Of a stretch of 44,867 bases of DNA, positions 7,021 through 15,137 are shown in pieces; the stretch's first letter is position 1; each line of letters opens with the position of its first letter. The notes under the pieces were generated by a model. The model searched no databases, was not told the DNA's origin, and saw only the letters and a program-made list of their open reading frames with translations. The translations under genes and the position numbers were made by a program. This DNA comes from Leifsonia sp. ku-ls (GTDB lineage Bacteria; Actinomycetota; Actinomycetes; Actinomycetales; Microbacteriaceae), in the NCBI GenBank assembly GCA_003367665.1, contig QKXI01000011.1, forward strand, positions 96,940-141,806, written 5' to 3'.

Positions 7021-9675
7021 ATGAAGCGACTGCAGCGACTCGCGCTCAGCATCGGCGCGTTCGCCGTCGTCGGCGCCATCGGCATGGGGACGCTCGCTCC
7101 CGCTGAGGCAGCATCCACCGGCGCCGGCTACAGCGGGATCACTCCCGAGGGCGGCTACCTGGGCAACTACATCGTCCCGGACGGCTCTCGCGCCTACTGC
7201 ATGGATTCGTCAGCCGACTGGCCGAGCGGAGCCACCGGGGGCGCCTCTCTGGTCGGCGCGCTGACCACCGAGATGGGTGACCCTCTGAACAGCTCCGTGC
7301 TGCAGCGGCTCAACTACGCACTCACCAGGTGGGGCCAGACCGCCGACGCCACCCAGGCGGCCGCGGTGAACGCCTACGTTTACGCGTACACGTCCACCTG
7401 GGCGCACTACAACGGCCAGGGCTACAACACCGGCGTCCACTACATCGACGGCAACCAGACAGTGCTCGGCGCGTTCAACTACATCTGGGACCAGACAGAG
7501 ACCCAGTACAACCAGCCCCAGAACGTTCCCGCCTTAACCGGCTCGATGAGCTTCAGCGTCGACAACAACAACTACACCGGCTCGCTGCGGGTGGTGAACC
7601 TCCCAGCCGGAGCGACCGTCAACCTGCAGCTGACCAACGGCATCTTCACCGATTCGGGGAGCAGCGCCAAGAACGGTGTCGGCAACGGCACCTACCCCGT
7701 CAAGGGCGTCCCGACCGACGGCACCCCGTTCTACAAGATCAGCGCCACGGGCAACGTCAACGCACCAGCCGGGTGGACCTACGACGGCAACGTCACGATC
7801 TACTACACCGGCGGCCAGCAGCGCGTCATCAAGGCGGGAACGACGAGCCCGCAGCGCGCCAACTACACCATCAGCGCCAGCGACCCCGTCGAGCGCTCCA
7901 CCCTGTTCTCCCCGGTCGTCACGACCGCCGTTCAGAGCCGATTCGTCGCCGAGGGAAGCAGCTTCACCGACACTCTGCAGGCCGACGTCGCCGCCGACTC
8001 GCAGCCTTGGCGGCAGACCACGTCTGGGCGCTACATCCCCGTCGTTGCCAAGGGCACGCTCTACGGGCCGTTCGCCGACCAGCCCACGCCGTCAGCGACC
8101 GTCCCGGTTGGTGCACCCGTGGCCGGCACCGCGACGGTGACCCTCAACGGCCCGGGCCAGTACACGGCCCCCTCCGTGCTCGCAGCCAACCACACGCCCG
8201 GTTTCTACCAGTGGGTCTGGGACATCGACGCGACCGATTCGTCTGTCGGAGCGCAGCTGTTCATGCCTGACGGATACCGTTGGGCCGATCAGTTCGGCCT
8301 GCAAGCGGAAGCGCACGTCGTCGCCGCCAAGCTCTCCGGCGTCTCGAAGGCATCGGCGGACGAGGTTGGGTTCGGGCACGAGGCCTCGGACGCACTGACC
8401 GTCTCGCTCGACCAGGGACCGTGGCCGACCATCGGCGGCGCACCCATCCCCGCGCACTTCCAGAACAAGACGTACTGGGTAGAGGGCGACACCGCTCCAA
8501 CTCCTGGCGACAGCATCCCGGCCGAGGTGAAGCTGTTCCACACGACTGACGTCACCGTGACCGCGCCCGGCGACTACAGCTCCGACAAGATCACCGCTCC
8601 ACCGACGGCTGCTGGCTACCTGGTGAACGTGTGGTCGATCATTCAGGACGGTCCCGGGGCCGGGTACTTCGCGGACTGGACCGACGGATGGGCGACTCAG
8701 GGTGAGGTCACCAAGGTCTCCCCGCCCACGGTGTCGACGGAGGCGATCGCCTCGGTTGCGCTCGGCGACGAGACGAACGACACCGCCATCGTTGACGGCC
8801 AGATCCCCGCCCCCTACTGCGGCACTAGCCAGCCTGCTGACGGTGCAACGAGCTGCCCGAACACGGTGACTTTCGCCGCCTACCTGCAGCACGACCTGGG
8901 CGACCAGCCGGTATGCGAGGCGGACAACGAGGTGTTCAACACCGGATACGTCCCTGAGGCCGAGCAGCCCGCTGCGCCGAACGCTGCGGCCGCAGGAACA
9001 CCGTCGCCCACGCCGACAGCTCCGCTCGAGCGCGACCCGGCCTACTTCTACAACAAGCCGGTCCCTGTCGATCAGGCAGGACGGTTCCCGTCCGCCGACG
9101 TGATCTTCAAGAAGGTCGGCGTCTACTACTGGGTGGCCACCTTCCGGACGGGTGACGGCACCGTCATCAACACGGGGGAGTGCGGCGACCAGAAGGAGAA
9201 GACGGTCGTCGCCGAGGACGACGTGGTGACCAAGGCGACGCCTCGGGTGAGCATCGGCTCGAAGGGTCACGACACCGCCATGGTCACAGGAGTCATCCCG
9301 AAGAACGCCACGATCGAATTCGCCGTCTACAAGCAGCGGGGCTCCACCCCGGTCTGCACGGTGACGAACGAGGTGAAGGTAGGCAAGCCACAGCCACTTC
9401 CCGCCACCGGCGAGTACGCCTCGGACGACTACACGTTCACCGACGCGGGCACCTTCTTCTGGGTGGAGACCGTCCGCAATGCGCGCGGCGAGATCACCCA
9501 CCAAGGCAAGTGCGGTGCCGACGGTGAAACCACCATCGTCGACGCCCTCGCCCAGACCGGTTCCGACGAAGCGGCCTACCTGCCGATCGGTCTGGCCTTG
9601 GTCGGGATCCTCGGCGCGGCTGGGACCGTCCTCCTGGTCGCCACCCGTCGCAGCAAGCGCACGTCCACGAAGTAA
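7021..9675 (+). CDS. LAxTG sortase-anchored surface protein with candidate thioester domain
   Basis: From ATG 7021 (GGAAG nine bases upstream) the product is 884 aa. An upstream in-frame ATG at 6913 would add 36 Arg-rich residues of poorer codon bias. A signal peptide (KRLQRLALSIGAF through AEAA) is followed by a domain with RAYCMDSSADWPSG and TQAAAVNAYVYAYTS, like the Cys and Gln regions of thioester adhesin domains. Next come several Ig-like repeats with paired cysteines, the last two clearly related (VALGDETNDTAIVDG and SIGSKGHDTAMVTG). The C-terminus has LAQTGSD, a hydrophobic helix and RRSKRTSTK, the sorting signal of class E-like sortases. It is probably displayed on the cell wall as an adhesin or mating-contact protein. 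No sortase gene is present, so a host enzyme must anchor it. Confidence 0.85.
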   Translation: MKRLQRLALSIGAFAVVGAIGMGTLAPAEAASTGAGYSGITPEGGYLGNYIVPDGSRAYCMDSSADWPSGATGGASLVGALTTEMGDPLNSSVLQRLNYALTRWGQTADATQAAAVNAYVYAYTSTWAHYNGQGYNTGVHYIDGNQTVLGAFNYIWDQTETQYNQPQNVPALTGSMSFSVDNNNYTGSLRVVNLPAGATVNLQLTNGIFTDSGSSAKNGVGNGTYPVKGVPTDGTPFYKISATGNVNAPAGWTYDGNVTIYYTGGQQRVIKAGTTSPQRANYTISASDPVERSTLFSPVVTTAVQSRFVAEGSSFTDTLQADVAADSQPWRQTTSGRYIPVVAKGTLYGPFADQPTPSATVPVGAPVAGTATVTLNGPGQYTAPSVLAANHTPGFYQWVWDIDATDSSVGAQLFMPDGYRWADQFGLQAEAHVVAAKLSGVSKASADEVGFGHEASDALTVSLDQGPWPTIGGAPIPAHFQNKTYWVEGDTAPTPGDSIPAEVKLFHTTDVTVTAPGDYSSDKITAPPTAAGYLVNVWSIIQDGPGAGYFADWTDGWATQGEVTKVSPPTVSTEAIASVALGDETNDTAIVDGQIPAPYCGTSQPADGATSCPNTVTFAAYLQHDLGDQPVCEADNEVFNTGYVPEAEQPAAPNAAAAGTPSPTPTAPLERDPAYFYNKPVPVDQAGRFPSADVIFKKVGVYYWVATFRTGDGTVINTGECGDQKEKTVVAEDDVVTKATPRVSIGSKGHDTAMVTGVIPKNATIEFAVYKQRGSTPVCTVTNEVKVGKPQPLPATGEYASDDYTFTDAGTFFWVETVRNARGEITHQGKCGADGETTIVDALAQTGSDEAAYLPIGLALVGILGAAGTVLLVATRRSKRTSTK

Positions 9676-9680
9676 CCAGA

Positions 9681-9718
9681 CAGAGGGCGCGGACGGCCAC
9701 CACCGTCCGCGCCCTCTG
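9681..9718 (+). terminator. Long GC hairpin after adhesin gene
   Basis: A perfect 16-bp stem (9681-9696 with 9703-9718) around a CCACCA loop starts six bases after the adhesin stop. No T-tract follows, so it may act as a partial terminator or mRNA stabiliser between the adhesin and the pilus ATPase genes. Confidence 0.55.
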
Positions 9719-9747
9719 GTCTCATCAGCCACACGGAAGGATCAACC

Positions 9748-10935
9748 ATGACTCTGCTCGAAGACACCTATGCACCGGCGGTCGACCAGGCAGTCCCGGC
9801 GACGGACACCCCGTTCGACGCGGCCCTGGCGCAAATCCGGGACGGATCGCTCTCCGACTACACCGGCGACGTGTTGTCTGCGCTGATCGAGGCCGGAAGC
9901 CATGACGTCCACCTGACCATGAGCTCCGGCAAGGCCGGCACCCGGCAGATGCGAGTGCAGGTGCGGTTCGAGGGCGAGATTCACGACGTCGTCACCTACG
10001 ACGCGGAGGCTTCCGCTCGCCTGTTCGGCTCCGTCAAGAACCAGGCCGCGCTCGGAAGTCAGGCCGACTCGCCCAACTCCGTCAGCGGCAGCCTGCGCTT
10101 CACTCACAACGGGCACGAGGTGCGCGCTCGCGCCGAACGACTCCCGCTCGTCGACGGAGGGGAGAAGGTGAACCTGCGCCTCCCGGAGTCCCGTCCGCTG
10201 CGTTCCATCGACGAGCTCTCCTTCACGACCATCAACCGGGCGCAGGTGGACGCGTGTCTCCGCATGCCGCGCGGCCTGTTCCTCGTCGCTGGCCCGATGA
10301 ACGAAGGCAAGTCATCCACCGCGCAGACCCTGCTCCTGGACACCCTCAACCGCGTCGGGGGAATCGCCGTGTCGGTAGAAGACCCGCCGGAGCGCATCCT
10401 TCCCGGCGTGGACCAGATCCCGGTTGTCGACACCGGAGACGCGGCCGCTACCTACGCGCACCACCTCGAGCACATCGTCCGGTCCGACGCCGACGTCATC
10501 TACATCGGCGAGATCCGCAATGCCGCGACCGCTCGCATTGCGCAGCAGCTGTCCGAGGCAGGACGGCTCGTCATCTCCACGATCCACGCCAACGACGGCC
10601 TGACCGCGATGCGACGTATGCTCGAACTTTCCGAGGCGCCGCCCCTGGCGACTCTCAGCAGCATCATCGGCGTCCTCTCGCAGCGCCTCGTGCGCAAGGT
10701 GGCCTCCCGCGACGCTGGCAGGCGATACGTGGGGCGGCAGCCCATTCACGAAGTCCTGGTCAACAACGACCAGCTCGTCGACGCCATGGTCGAAGGCACG
10801 TCCGCCAGCGTGCTGCGCCAGATGACCGCGGCCGCGTCGACGTCGTTCGACCAGAACCTGCAGGAGCTGATCCGCGCCGGCGTCACCGATCAGGATCAGG
10901 CCGTGCGCACCATCGGCCGGGAGGTCGCCCTGTGA
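9748..10935 (+). CDS. Type IV pilus / type II secretion ATPase (PilT/GspE family), first copy
   Basis: This 395-aa protein has Walker A GPMNEGKS at residues 182-189, an EDPPER Asp box near 211, Walker B region DVIYIGEIR (249-257) and the STIHAN His box near 277-282. These are the motifs of the PilT/GspE secretion-ATPase superfamily. The length matches PilT-like retraction or small assembly ATPases rather than full GspE. GGAAGGA lies upstream of ATG 9748, and the stop overlaps the next ATPase start as GTGA. It would hydrolyse ATP at the cytoplasmic base of the pilus together with the GspF protein encoded downstream. Which of the two ATPases drives extension is not evident. Confidence 0.9.
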   Translation: MTLLEDTYAPAVDQAVPATDTPFDAALAQIRDGSLSDYTGDVLSALIEAGSHDVHLTMSSGKAGTRQMRVQVRFEGEIHDVVTYDAEASARLFGSVKNQAALGSQADSPNSVSGSLRFTHNGHEVRARAERLPLVDGGEKVNLRLPESRPLRSIDELSFTTINRAQVDACLRMPRGLFLVAGPMNEGKSSTAQTLLLDTLNRVGGIAVSVEDPPERILPGVDQIPVVDTGDAAATYAHHLEHIVRSDADVIYIGEIRNAATARIAQQLSEAGRLVISTIHANDGLTAMRRMLELSEAPPLATLSSIIGVLSQRLVRKVASRDAGRRYVGRQPIHEVLVNNDQLVDAMVEGTSASVLRQMTAAASTSFDQNLQELIRAGVTDQDQAVRTIGREVAL

Positions 10936-12038
10936 GCATCGCCCAGATCACCGAATGGATCGACCGCTTCGGCCGCGCGGACTACTCCGACCTACACCTG
11001 CTGGAGGGCCGCGCATTGTTCGCGGTGAAGCACCAGCAGACCCTCGCGTCGAGCGAAGAGCCGCGGCTGGCCGATCATGCGGTCAGGGAGCTGGCCGACC
11101 TGCTCGTGCCCGGCGGCGCGTCCGCCCTGAATGCGAGCGGATCGAAACAGGCATTCGCATCGTTCGACGGCGGTCAGGCATTCCGCGCCCGCGTGACGTT
11201 CCGTACGGAGCTCGGCGGCCTCATGGCCACCTGCCGGCTCATCAACCGCTCCCTCCCGACGATCGAGAAGCTGGGGATCCCGTGGGCCATCGTCGAACAG
11301 GCAACCCAACCCTCCGGGCTGATCCTGTTCGCCGGGCCGACCAACTCCGGCAAGTCCAGCGCAATCGCCGCGATCGTCAACGCGATCAACCTCGAGCACG
11401 CCGTGCACATCACCACCATCGAGGAGCCGATCGAGTTCCAGTACCCGCACGCCACTGCCCTGGTGACCCAGCGGGAGGTGGGCACCCACGTCGACAGCTA
11501 CGCCTCTGCCATCGAGAGCGCCAAGGGCGCGAATCCGCGCATCATCGTCGTGGGCGAGATCCGCAACACGGCGATCGCCAAAGCGGCGCTGTCAGCGGCG
11601 CTCTCCGGTCACCTGGTCATTTCCACCGTCCATGCCGGATCGGTCGAGGATGCCATCGCCGCGATGATCGCCTACTACCCGGCCGATGAGCAGCACCTGG
11701 CACGCGTCCAGCTCGCCCAGGCGCTGCGCACCGTCGTGGTTCAGAACCTCGTGCGCAAGGACGGCCCTTCGGTCGGCCACGACGAGCATCCTCTGGCCAT
11801 GGTGCGCGAATACGCCTTCAACGACCTCTCCCTGGCCGCCATGATCCGCGGCGGATCCGGCAGCGACCTGCATCACATCCGGCAGCATCTCCACGGCGAA
11901 GGCCGGAAGCGGGGAATGGTCACCAAAGAGGCGTCGCTGGCCGAACTGGTCCGCGCCGGGAAGCTCAACGAGGCCACCGCTCGGGCACAGCTGACCGATC
12001 CCGACCGACTCACGTCGGCGCTTCTACGGGCGGCCTGA
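10932..12038 (+). CDS. Type IV pilus / type II secretion ATPase (PilT/GspE family), second copy
   Basis: This 368-aa protein starts at GTG 10932, overlapping the stop of the first ATPase. The same frame is open further upstream but with shadow-like composition. Motifs: Walker A GPTNSGKS at 135-142, Asp box TTIEEPIEF, Walker B VVGEIRN and His box STVHAGS. It is closer to classical PilT than the first copy. Two adjacent ATPases suggest separate extension and retraction motors, as in dynamic type IV pili, but a heteromeric motor is possible. A hairpin at 12058-12073 follows before the next promoter element. Confidence 0.9.
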   Translation: MSIAQITEWIDRFGRADYSDLHLLEGRALFAVKHQQTLASSEEPRLADHAVRELADLLVPGGASALNASGSKQAFASFDGGQAFRARVTFRTELGGLMATCRLINRSLPTIEKLGIPWAIVEQATQPSGLILFAGPTNSGKSSAIAAIVNAINLEHAVHITTIEEPIEFQYPHATALVTQREVGTHVDSYASAIESAKGANPRIIVVGEIRNTAIAKAALSAALSGHLVISTVHAGSVEDAIAAMIAYYPADEQHLARVQLAQALRTVVVQNLVRKDGPSVGHDEHPLAMVREYAFNDLSLAAMIRGGSGSDLHHIRQHLHGEGRKRGMVTKEASLAELVRAGKLNEATARAQLTDPDRLTSALLRAA

Positions 12039-12057
12039 GTCCGGGGCATTCGCTCAG

Positions 12058-12073
12058 AGCACGAAAACGTGCT
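12058..12073 (+). terminator. Small hairpin after ATPase pair
   Basis: AGCACG and CGTGCT pair around an AAAA loop. No T-tract follows. The right arm runs into the second copy of the CATCTAGAGGTGA element, so terminator and promoter functions may overlap here. Confidence 0.35.
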
Positions 12074-12103
12074 GAGTGCGCGGGCACGCACATCTAGAGG
12101 TGA
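12069..12103 (+). promoter_or_regulatory. CATCTAGAGGTGA element, copy 2
   Basis: GTGCTGAGTGCGCG at 12069-12082, eight bases, CATCTAGAGGTGA at 12091-12103. It lies 39 bp before the GspF gene and so precedes the pilus assembly operon. Its flank (CACGAAA then GTGCTGA) is also shared with copy 3. Confidence 0.65.
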
Positions 12104-12142
12104 AGGCGAAGGAACAAGTCGCCTGCACCCGGAAGGAAGCCC

Positions 12143-13303
12143 ATGAGCGACGTACTCACTCTCGCCCGCCCCAGCGATCCCGTATCTGAAGCCGCCTCGG
12201 ACGTGACCATCGCGGCTCCTGCAGCTGAGGTTACGACGGACGCGCGAAAGAAGCGCCGACGGAAGACGCGGCCCCAGGACATGGCCCGCGTCCTGAAGGA
12301 CCTCGCCAATCAGCTCGAGGCGGGCGTTCCCGAACGGGACGCACTACAGAAGCTCGGGGAGCGGTCAAGCTCCGAGGTGATCGCCAGGTCGTACCTGGCA
12401 GCAGCCAAGGCCATGGATACTGGCGACTCCATCGCCGACGCCCTCGGCGCGCAGACCGCCATCATCCCCCCGGTCGCGCGCGAGCTCATCAAGGCAGGTG
12501 TGACACCGGCGACGCTGCACGCCAACCTGCGGCGCGCTGCAGAGAACATCATCAAGTCGGCCGACGTGCGCGGAACGCTCAACCGGCAGCTGCGCAAGCC
12601 GATCGGCCTCCTGGCGCTGACCATCGCCACGTTCTGGGGCATCGTCTCCTTCGCCTTCCCGGACACGACGACGATGGGCAGCCAGACCGATCTGCTCATC
12701 CAGATCATGCGCGTCACTGCCAACACACTCGTGGTCGCCACGATCGCCGCACTGGTCATCGGCCTCACCGTCCGCGCCTGGTGGAAGGCGTCCGGCAGCA
12801 AGAACCCGGCCTACCAGCTCAAACTCGACCGGCTCCAGTTCCGCATCCCCACCGTTCGGGACATCCTGCGCCTGGACGCAGCATCGAAGCTCAGCGCGGT
12901 CCTGGCGGCCGCGCTCGATGCGGGACTGCCCGAAACAGAAGCGCTCCGGATCGCAGGGGAGGCCTCCGGCAGCCCTGCGGTCGCGCACCACGTCGCCGCT
13001 CACCTCGAGCGGATGGAGAAGGACGGTGCGCCATTGGTGGAGGTCCTCGACACCGAGTATCTGCCCTGGACGCTCGCCGACCGAGTTGCCGGACAGCTGA
13101 CCCCTGCCAAGCGCGCCGAGGTGTTGTTCGCCTGCGCCGACGACTTCCAGACCCAAGCCTTCGAGGAGATGGCGGATTTCGGCAAGAAGCTCGCCGATCG
13201 CGTCGAGACCACCAGCCTGGTGCTGCTCGGAGCGATGATGATCGCGGTCATCGTCCCCCAGGTCATGGCGATCCTGTTCCAGGTGCAACAGATCAATGTC
13301 TGA
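12143..13303 (+). CDS. GspF/PilC-type pilus platform protein
   Basis: This 386-aa inner-membrane protein has two T2SS-F-like cytoplasmic domains (residues about 45-150 and 235-355), each containing a conserved-looking pattern such as LEAGVPERDALQKLGE and LDAGLPETEALRIAGE. Membrane helices lie at about 152-172, 190-212 and 360-380. This is the normal GspF/PilC layout. ATG 12143 follows GGAAGGAAG. The gene overlaps the prepilin peptidase start by 8 bp. It would bridge the cytoplasmic ATPases and the pilus fibre. The N-terminal 45 residues, rich in Ala and basic residues, are an extension. Confidence 0.9.
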   Translation: MSDVLTLARPSDPVSEAASDVTIAAPAAEVTTDARKKRRRKTRPQDMARVLKDLANQLEAGVPERDALQKLGERSSSEVIARSYLAAAKAMDTGDSIADALGAQTAIIPPVARELIKAGVTPATLHANLRRAAENIIKSADVRGTLNRQLRKPIGLLALTIATFWGIVSFAFPDTTTMGSQTDLLIQIMRVTANTLVVATIAALVIGLTVRAWWKASGSKNPAYQLKLDRLQFRIPTVRDILRLDAASKLSAVLAAALDAGLPETEALRIAGEASGSPAVAHHVAAHLERMEKDGAPLVEVLDTEYLPWTLADRVAGQLTPAKRAEVLFACADDFQTQAFEEMADFGKKLADRVETTSLVLLGAMMIAVIVPQVMAILFQVQQINV

Positions 13304-13796
13304 CCTCGTCCCGGCCGCTCCGCTGGCGATCCTTCTGGTCACCGCCGGCCTACTGGTCGTCGCGGTGATCGACATCAAGACGCACACGATCCACGGCGCC
13401 ACGATTGTGTGCCTGGCTGCGGCCGCCATCCTCGGCCTCCGCGTCGACGGCGCATCGCCCGCCCAGCTGACGACAGGGGTTGTCGCGGGCGTGGCCGCTA
13501 TGGGCCTCCTCCTCGAGTACACCGTCAACGCTCAGCCATCCCTCGACGCGCAGGGACGCGGCACCGAGCAGCAGATCGGCGCTGGGGACATCAAGGTGAT
13601 CGGGATCCCCGTTGCAGTGTTCGCGGCCAGCAACCTACCGCTGGCGGCCATCTTCCTGGCGCTCTCGACCACGCTGCAGGCGGGGATGGTGCGCGTCAGC
13701 GGCGCCCGCGCGCTGCCCATGGGGCCCGCGCTGGCAATCTCCGCCTGCGTGAGCCTCTATTGGCTCACCCACGGCCTGTTCGGGGAGGTGATCTGA
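13296..13796 (+). CDS. Prepilin peptidase (A24 family, short form)
   Basis: This 166-aa polytopic membrane protein has the two catalytic aspartates of A24 aspartic peptidases: Asp26 in VIDIKTHTIHG and Asp98 in GAGDIK (the GxGD motif). It lacks the N-terminal methylation domain of PilD, as do the TadV-like and many actinobacterial enzymes. It is co-translated with GspF by overlap and followed after 71 bp by the pilin gene. It would cleave the short leaders of the pilins encoded downstream. Confidence 0.9.
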   Translation: MSDLVPAAPLAILLVTAGLLVVAVIDIKTHTIHGATIVCLAAAAILGLRVDGASPAQLTTGVVAGVAAMGLLLEYTVNAQPSLDAQGRGTEQQIGAGDIKVIGIPVAVFAASNLPLAAIFLALSTTLQAGMVRVSGARALPMGPALAISACVSLYWLTHGLFGEVI

Positions 13797-13867
13797 CTCC
13801 CCGACAGCGACCCGCGCCCACCCGACCAACCCGACCAACAAACCCCATCCACTAAGGAGAAACCCAC

Positions 13868-14269
13868 ATGCCCGCACTCAACTCAAAAGAAGGCATCGTC
13901 ATGATGATCGTCTCCGCGATCATCCTCGTGATCGTTGGTGCCGCCTTCGGCCCCGGCTTCATCAACAGCTTCAAGGACAACGGCGCGTCATCCTTCGTGT
14001 CCTCGGTCAACAGCCAGGAGAAGCTCTACAGCTCGACCCACGACGGCTACGCCGATGCGGCAACGCTCACGAACACCGCCAACGGCGCTCCTCTCGTCGA
14101 GGTGCCCAAGGGCTACACGCTGAACGTCGCCGCCAGCGACACCGCCTTCTGCGCAGCCGTCAAGTCCGACAGCGGCCGCACCTTCTGGACGCACGGCAAC
14201 AGTTCGAAGTCCTTCGACAGCCAGCCGTCGGCCGCCGACGCGGGAATTGCCTGCCCCGCAGCAGCCTGA
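13868..14269 (+). CDS. Major type IV pilin-like protein
   Basis: This 133-aa protein begins MPALNSKEG followed by IVMMIVSAIILVIVGAAFG: a short charged leader, Gly at -1, and a hydrophobic helix, as in type IV prepilins. The usual Glu at +5 is replaced by Ile. The globular part has two cysteines (DTAFCAAV and GIACPAAA) that could form the C-terminal disulfide loop. It has the strongest ribosome site in the operon (AAGGAG, eight bases before ATG 13868) and is followed immediately by a GC-rich hairpin. Both suit a highly expressed major subunit. Confidence 0.8.
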   Translation: MPALNSKEGIVMMIVSAIILVIVGAAFGPGFINSFKDNGASSFVSSVNSQEKLYSSTHDGYADAATLTNTANGAPLVEVPKGYTLNVAASDTAFCAAVKSDSGRTFWTHGNSSKSFDSQPSAADAGIACPAAA

Positions 14270-14280
14270 CCCGACGCCCT

Positions 14281-14304
14281 GGGGGCCGGCCCCGGCCGGC
14301 CCCC
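14281..14304 (+). terminator. Attenuator hairpin after pilin gene
   Basis: GGGGGCCGG (14281-14289) pairs with CCGGCCCCC (14296-14304) around CCCCGG. It starts just after the pilin stop and has no strong T-tract. It probably protects or partly terminates the pilin mRNA, giving more pilin than minor subunits. Confidence 0.55.
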
Positions 14305-14327
14305 ATTCAGCTTGCAGAGAGGACACG

Positions 14328-15137
14328 ATGAACAACCAGACCAGGCCCGCATCCGGCAGCATCCGGCGCGCCCTGCGCGGCAACCGCGGCAGCATCCAGG
14401 ACGTCATCTTCCTGGCCCTCGTCGGTACGCTGATCGCCGCCGCTAGCACGCGCGTCCTGCCAAGCGCGGCAGCGGTCCTCACTGCGACCGGGCTGCAAGC
14501 TGAGCGGCAGGCCGCCATCGACGCACTGGTCAGCGACAAGCGCAACGACACCCCCTGGGGCACCGCGGGAGCCCCAGCGACAATCCCGCTGACCGTGCCC
14601 AGCGGCAACATCGTCAACGCCGCCGTGTGGGCAACCAGCGACACGACCGGCATCACCTACTTCGCGGCCGCACCGAAGGAGCGGACCCCGAAGCCGGGGG
14701 CGTGCACTGGACCCTCGGCCGGCACCGATGACACCTGCCTGCACGCACAACTCTTCCGCGCCTACGACGCCAGCACCCTGATCCCCGCGCCGATCGCGCG
14801 CAAAGACCCGTCTGCCCCCGCTGCGATCGGCACGGTCAACACCAGCGTTGCCACCACGTCACCGATCCCGACCGACTCCTCAGTGCTGTCGCAGGTCGCA
14901 CCCACGACCCCGCGCGCCTGGCGATACCTGCTCAACGCCGCATCCGTCGGTGCAGGTGGCGAACTCCGCTTCATCCAAGACGGAACCGTCCTTGCGACGA
15001 TCCCGCTGGACAACACGCCGTCCAACTACTTCGGCACCATCCCGGCCCGCCCTGGCGGCGGGATCTGGCTGCAGGTCTCCGACGGCCCGGTACTCGTCAA
15101 GACCGTCCTCATCTACGACGCAGGAGTCATCTCGTGA
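14328..15137 (+). CDS. Pilin-like minor subunit (LamG/jelly-roll-like soluble domain possible)
   Basis: This 269-aa protein starts at ATG 14328 after GAGAGGA. The N-terminus is basic (SIRRALRGNRG) followed by SIQDVIFLALVGTLIAAA, compatible with a class of prepilin leader and helix. The remainder is a Ser/Thr/Pro-rich extracellular part with a Cys pair (PGACTGPSAGTDDTC) and a beta-rich C-terminus. I do not recognise the fold. The stop overlaps the next start as GTGA. It is probably a minor pilin or pilus-associated protein. Confidence 0.7.
   Translation: MNNQTRPASGSIRRALRGNRGSIQDVIFLALVGTLIAAASTRVLPSAAAVLTATGLQAERQAAIDALVSDKRNDTPWGTAGAPATIPLTVPSGNIVNAAVWATSDTTGITYFAAAPKERTPKPGACTGPSAGTDDTCLHAQLFRAYDASTLIPAPIARKDPSAPAAIGTVNTSVATTSPIPTDSSVLSQVAPTTPRAWRYLLNAASVGAGGELRFIQDGTVLATIPLDNTPSNYFGTIPARPGGGIWLQVSDGPVLVKTVLIYDAGVIS

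Noticed and set aside
8092-9732. Long leftward frame (546 aa) opposite the adhesin gene
   Set aside because: Composition is Arg/Gly/Val/Asp-rich shadow; the adhesin frame has a signal peptide, repeats and a sorting signal.
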